Shown: in pieces, positions 5,440 to 5,489 of the stretch | Position numbering within the stretch: position 1 is the stretch's first letter | How the letters are laid out: each line of letters opens with the position of its first letter | Origin: an uncultured Blautia sp. | GTDB taxonomy: Bacteria > Bacillota > Clostridia > Lachnospirales > Lachnospiraceae | DNA: 5,489 nt | Direction of reading: 5' to 3' | Assembly: GCA_900552095.1 (NCBI GenBank) | Contig: URYM01000138.1 | Coordinates: 1 to 5,489, forward strand | Translations under genes and position numbers: made by a program | Notes under the pieces: model-generated | Seen by the model: only the letters and a program-made list of their open reading frames with translations | The model's database searches: none | What the model was told of the DNA's origin: nothing

Positions 5440-5489
5440 CTGTCTCTTATACACATCTCCGAGCCCACGAGACCGTACTAGATCTCGTA
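5440..5489. other. Sequencing artefact: Nextera adapter read-through with i7 index
   Basis: Bases 5440-5458 are the Tn5 mosaic end used in Nextera libraries (CTGTCTCTTATACACATCT). Bases 5459-5473 are the read-2 adapter part (CCGAGCCCACGAGAC), 5474-5481 are CGTACTAG, which I recognise as i7 index N702, and 5482-5489 (ATCTCGTA) begin the P7 flow-cell sequence. This is not genomic DNA and not a transposon in the organism. Native sequence ends at 5439. Confidence 0.98.

Noticed and set aside
5440..5458. Transposon end (Tn5 mosaic end) as evidence of a mobile element
   Set aside because: It is the engineered hyperactive mosaic end followed directly by sequencing adapter and index, so it comes from library preparation.
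5172..5468. Minus-strand 98-residue frame starting MGSEMCIRDS
   Set aside because: Its start codon and first ten or so residues are translated Nextera adapter, and the rest is antisense to the well-supported 743-residue gene.

Overview
The window is 5489 bases of tightly packed coding DNA, all on the + strand, and it looks like one operon from a Gram-positive gut-type Clostridia bacterium, most likely Lachnospiraceae. The evidence for this is indirect: strong AGGAGG ribosome sites, Glu/Lys-rich proteins, roughly balanced GC, and a mix of zinc-ribbon, YARHG, FHA, TPR and NADase-type glycan-binding domains that is typical of that family. No species can be named from the sequence. The last 50 bases (5440-5489) are not genomic. 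They are Illumina Nextera read-through adapter, so the window is probably a whole draft contig and biology stops at 5439.

Layout: (1) 2-1132, the C-terminal part of a membrane protein with a juxtamembrane basic stretch, one transmembrane helix and an outer TPR domain. Its reading frame is open to the left edge, so the N-terminus is missing. (2) 1129-1269, a 46-residue single-span membrane protein that overlaps gene 1 by ATGA. (3) 1286-2203, zinc ribbon, Gln/Tyr 11-residue repeats, transmembrane helix, Lys/Glu and Thr/Pro stalk, then a YARHG domain. (4) 2196-2783, an FHA phosphothreonine-reading domain joined to what looks like a cut-down receiver-like fold. (5) 2800-3204, double zinc ribbon plus one transmembrane helix. 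(6) 3201-5432, a 743-residue membrane-anchored protein with two TPRs, a large unrecognised middle and a C-terminal NADase-type glycan-binding (discoidin-like) domain. Genes overlap or are 16 nt apart. I see no internal promoter or terminator, and no gene-free stretch of any size.

How they may work together (inference): four or five of the six products are single-span membrane proteins. Two put zinc ribbons on the cytoplasmic side, two or three put TPR, YARHG or glycan-binding domains outside, and one soluble FHA protein would read Thr phosphorylation. The arrangement suggests an envelope-sensing or envelope-assembly complex controlled by Ser/Thr phosphorylation. The missing N-terminus of gene 1 could be the kinase, since kinase-TM-TPR proteins occur in this family, but no kinase residue lies in the window.
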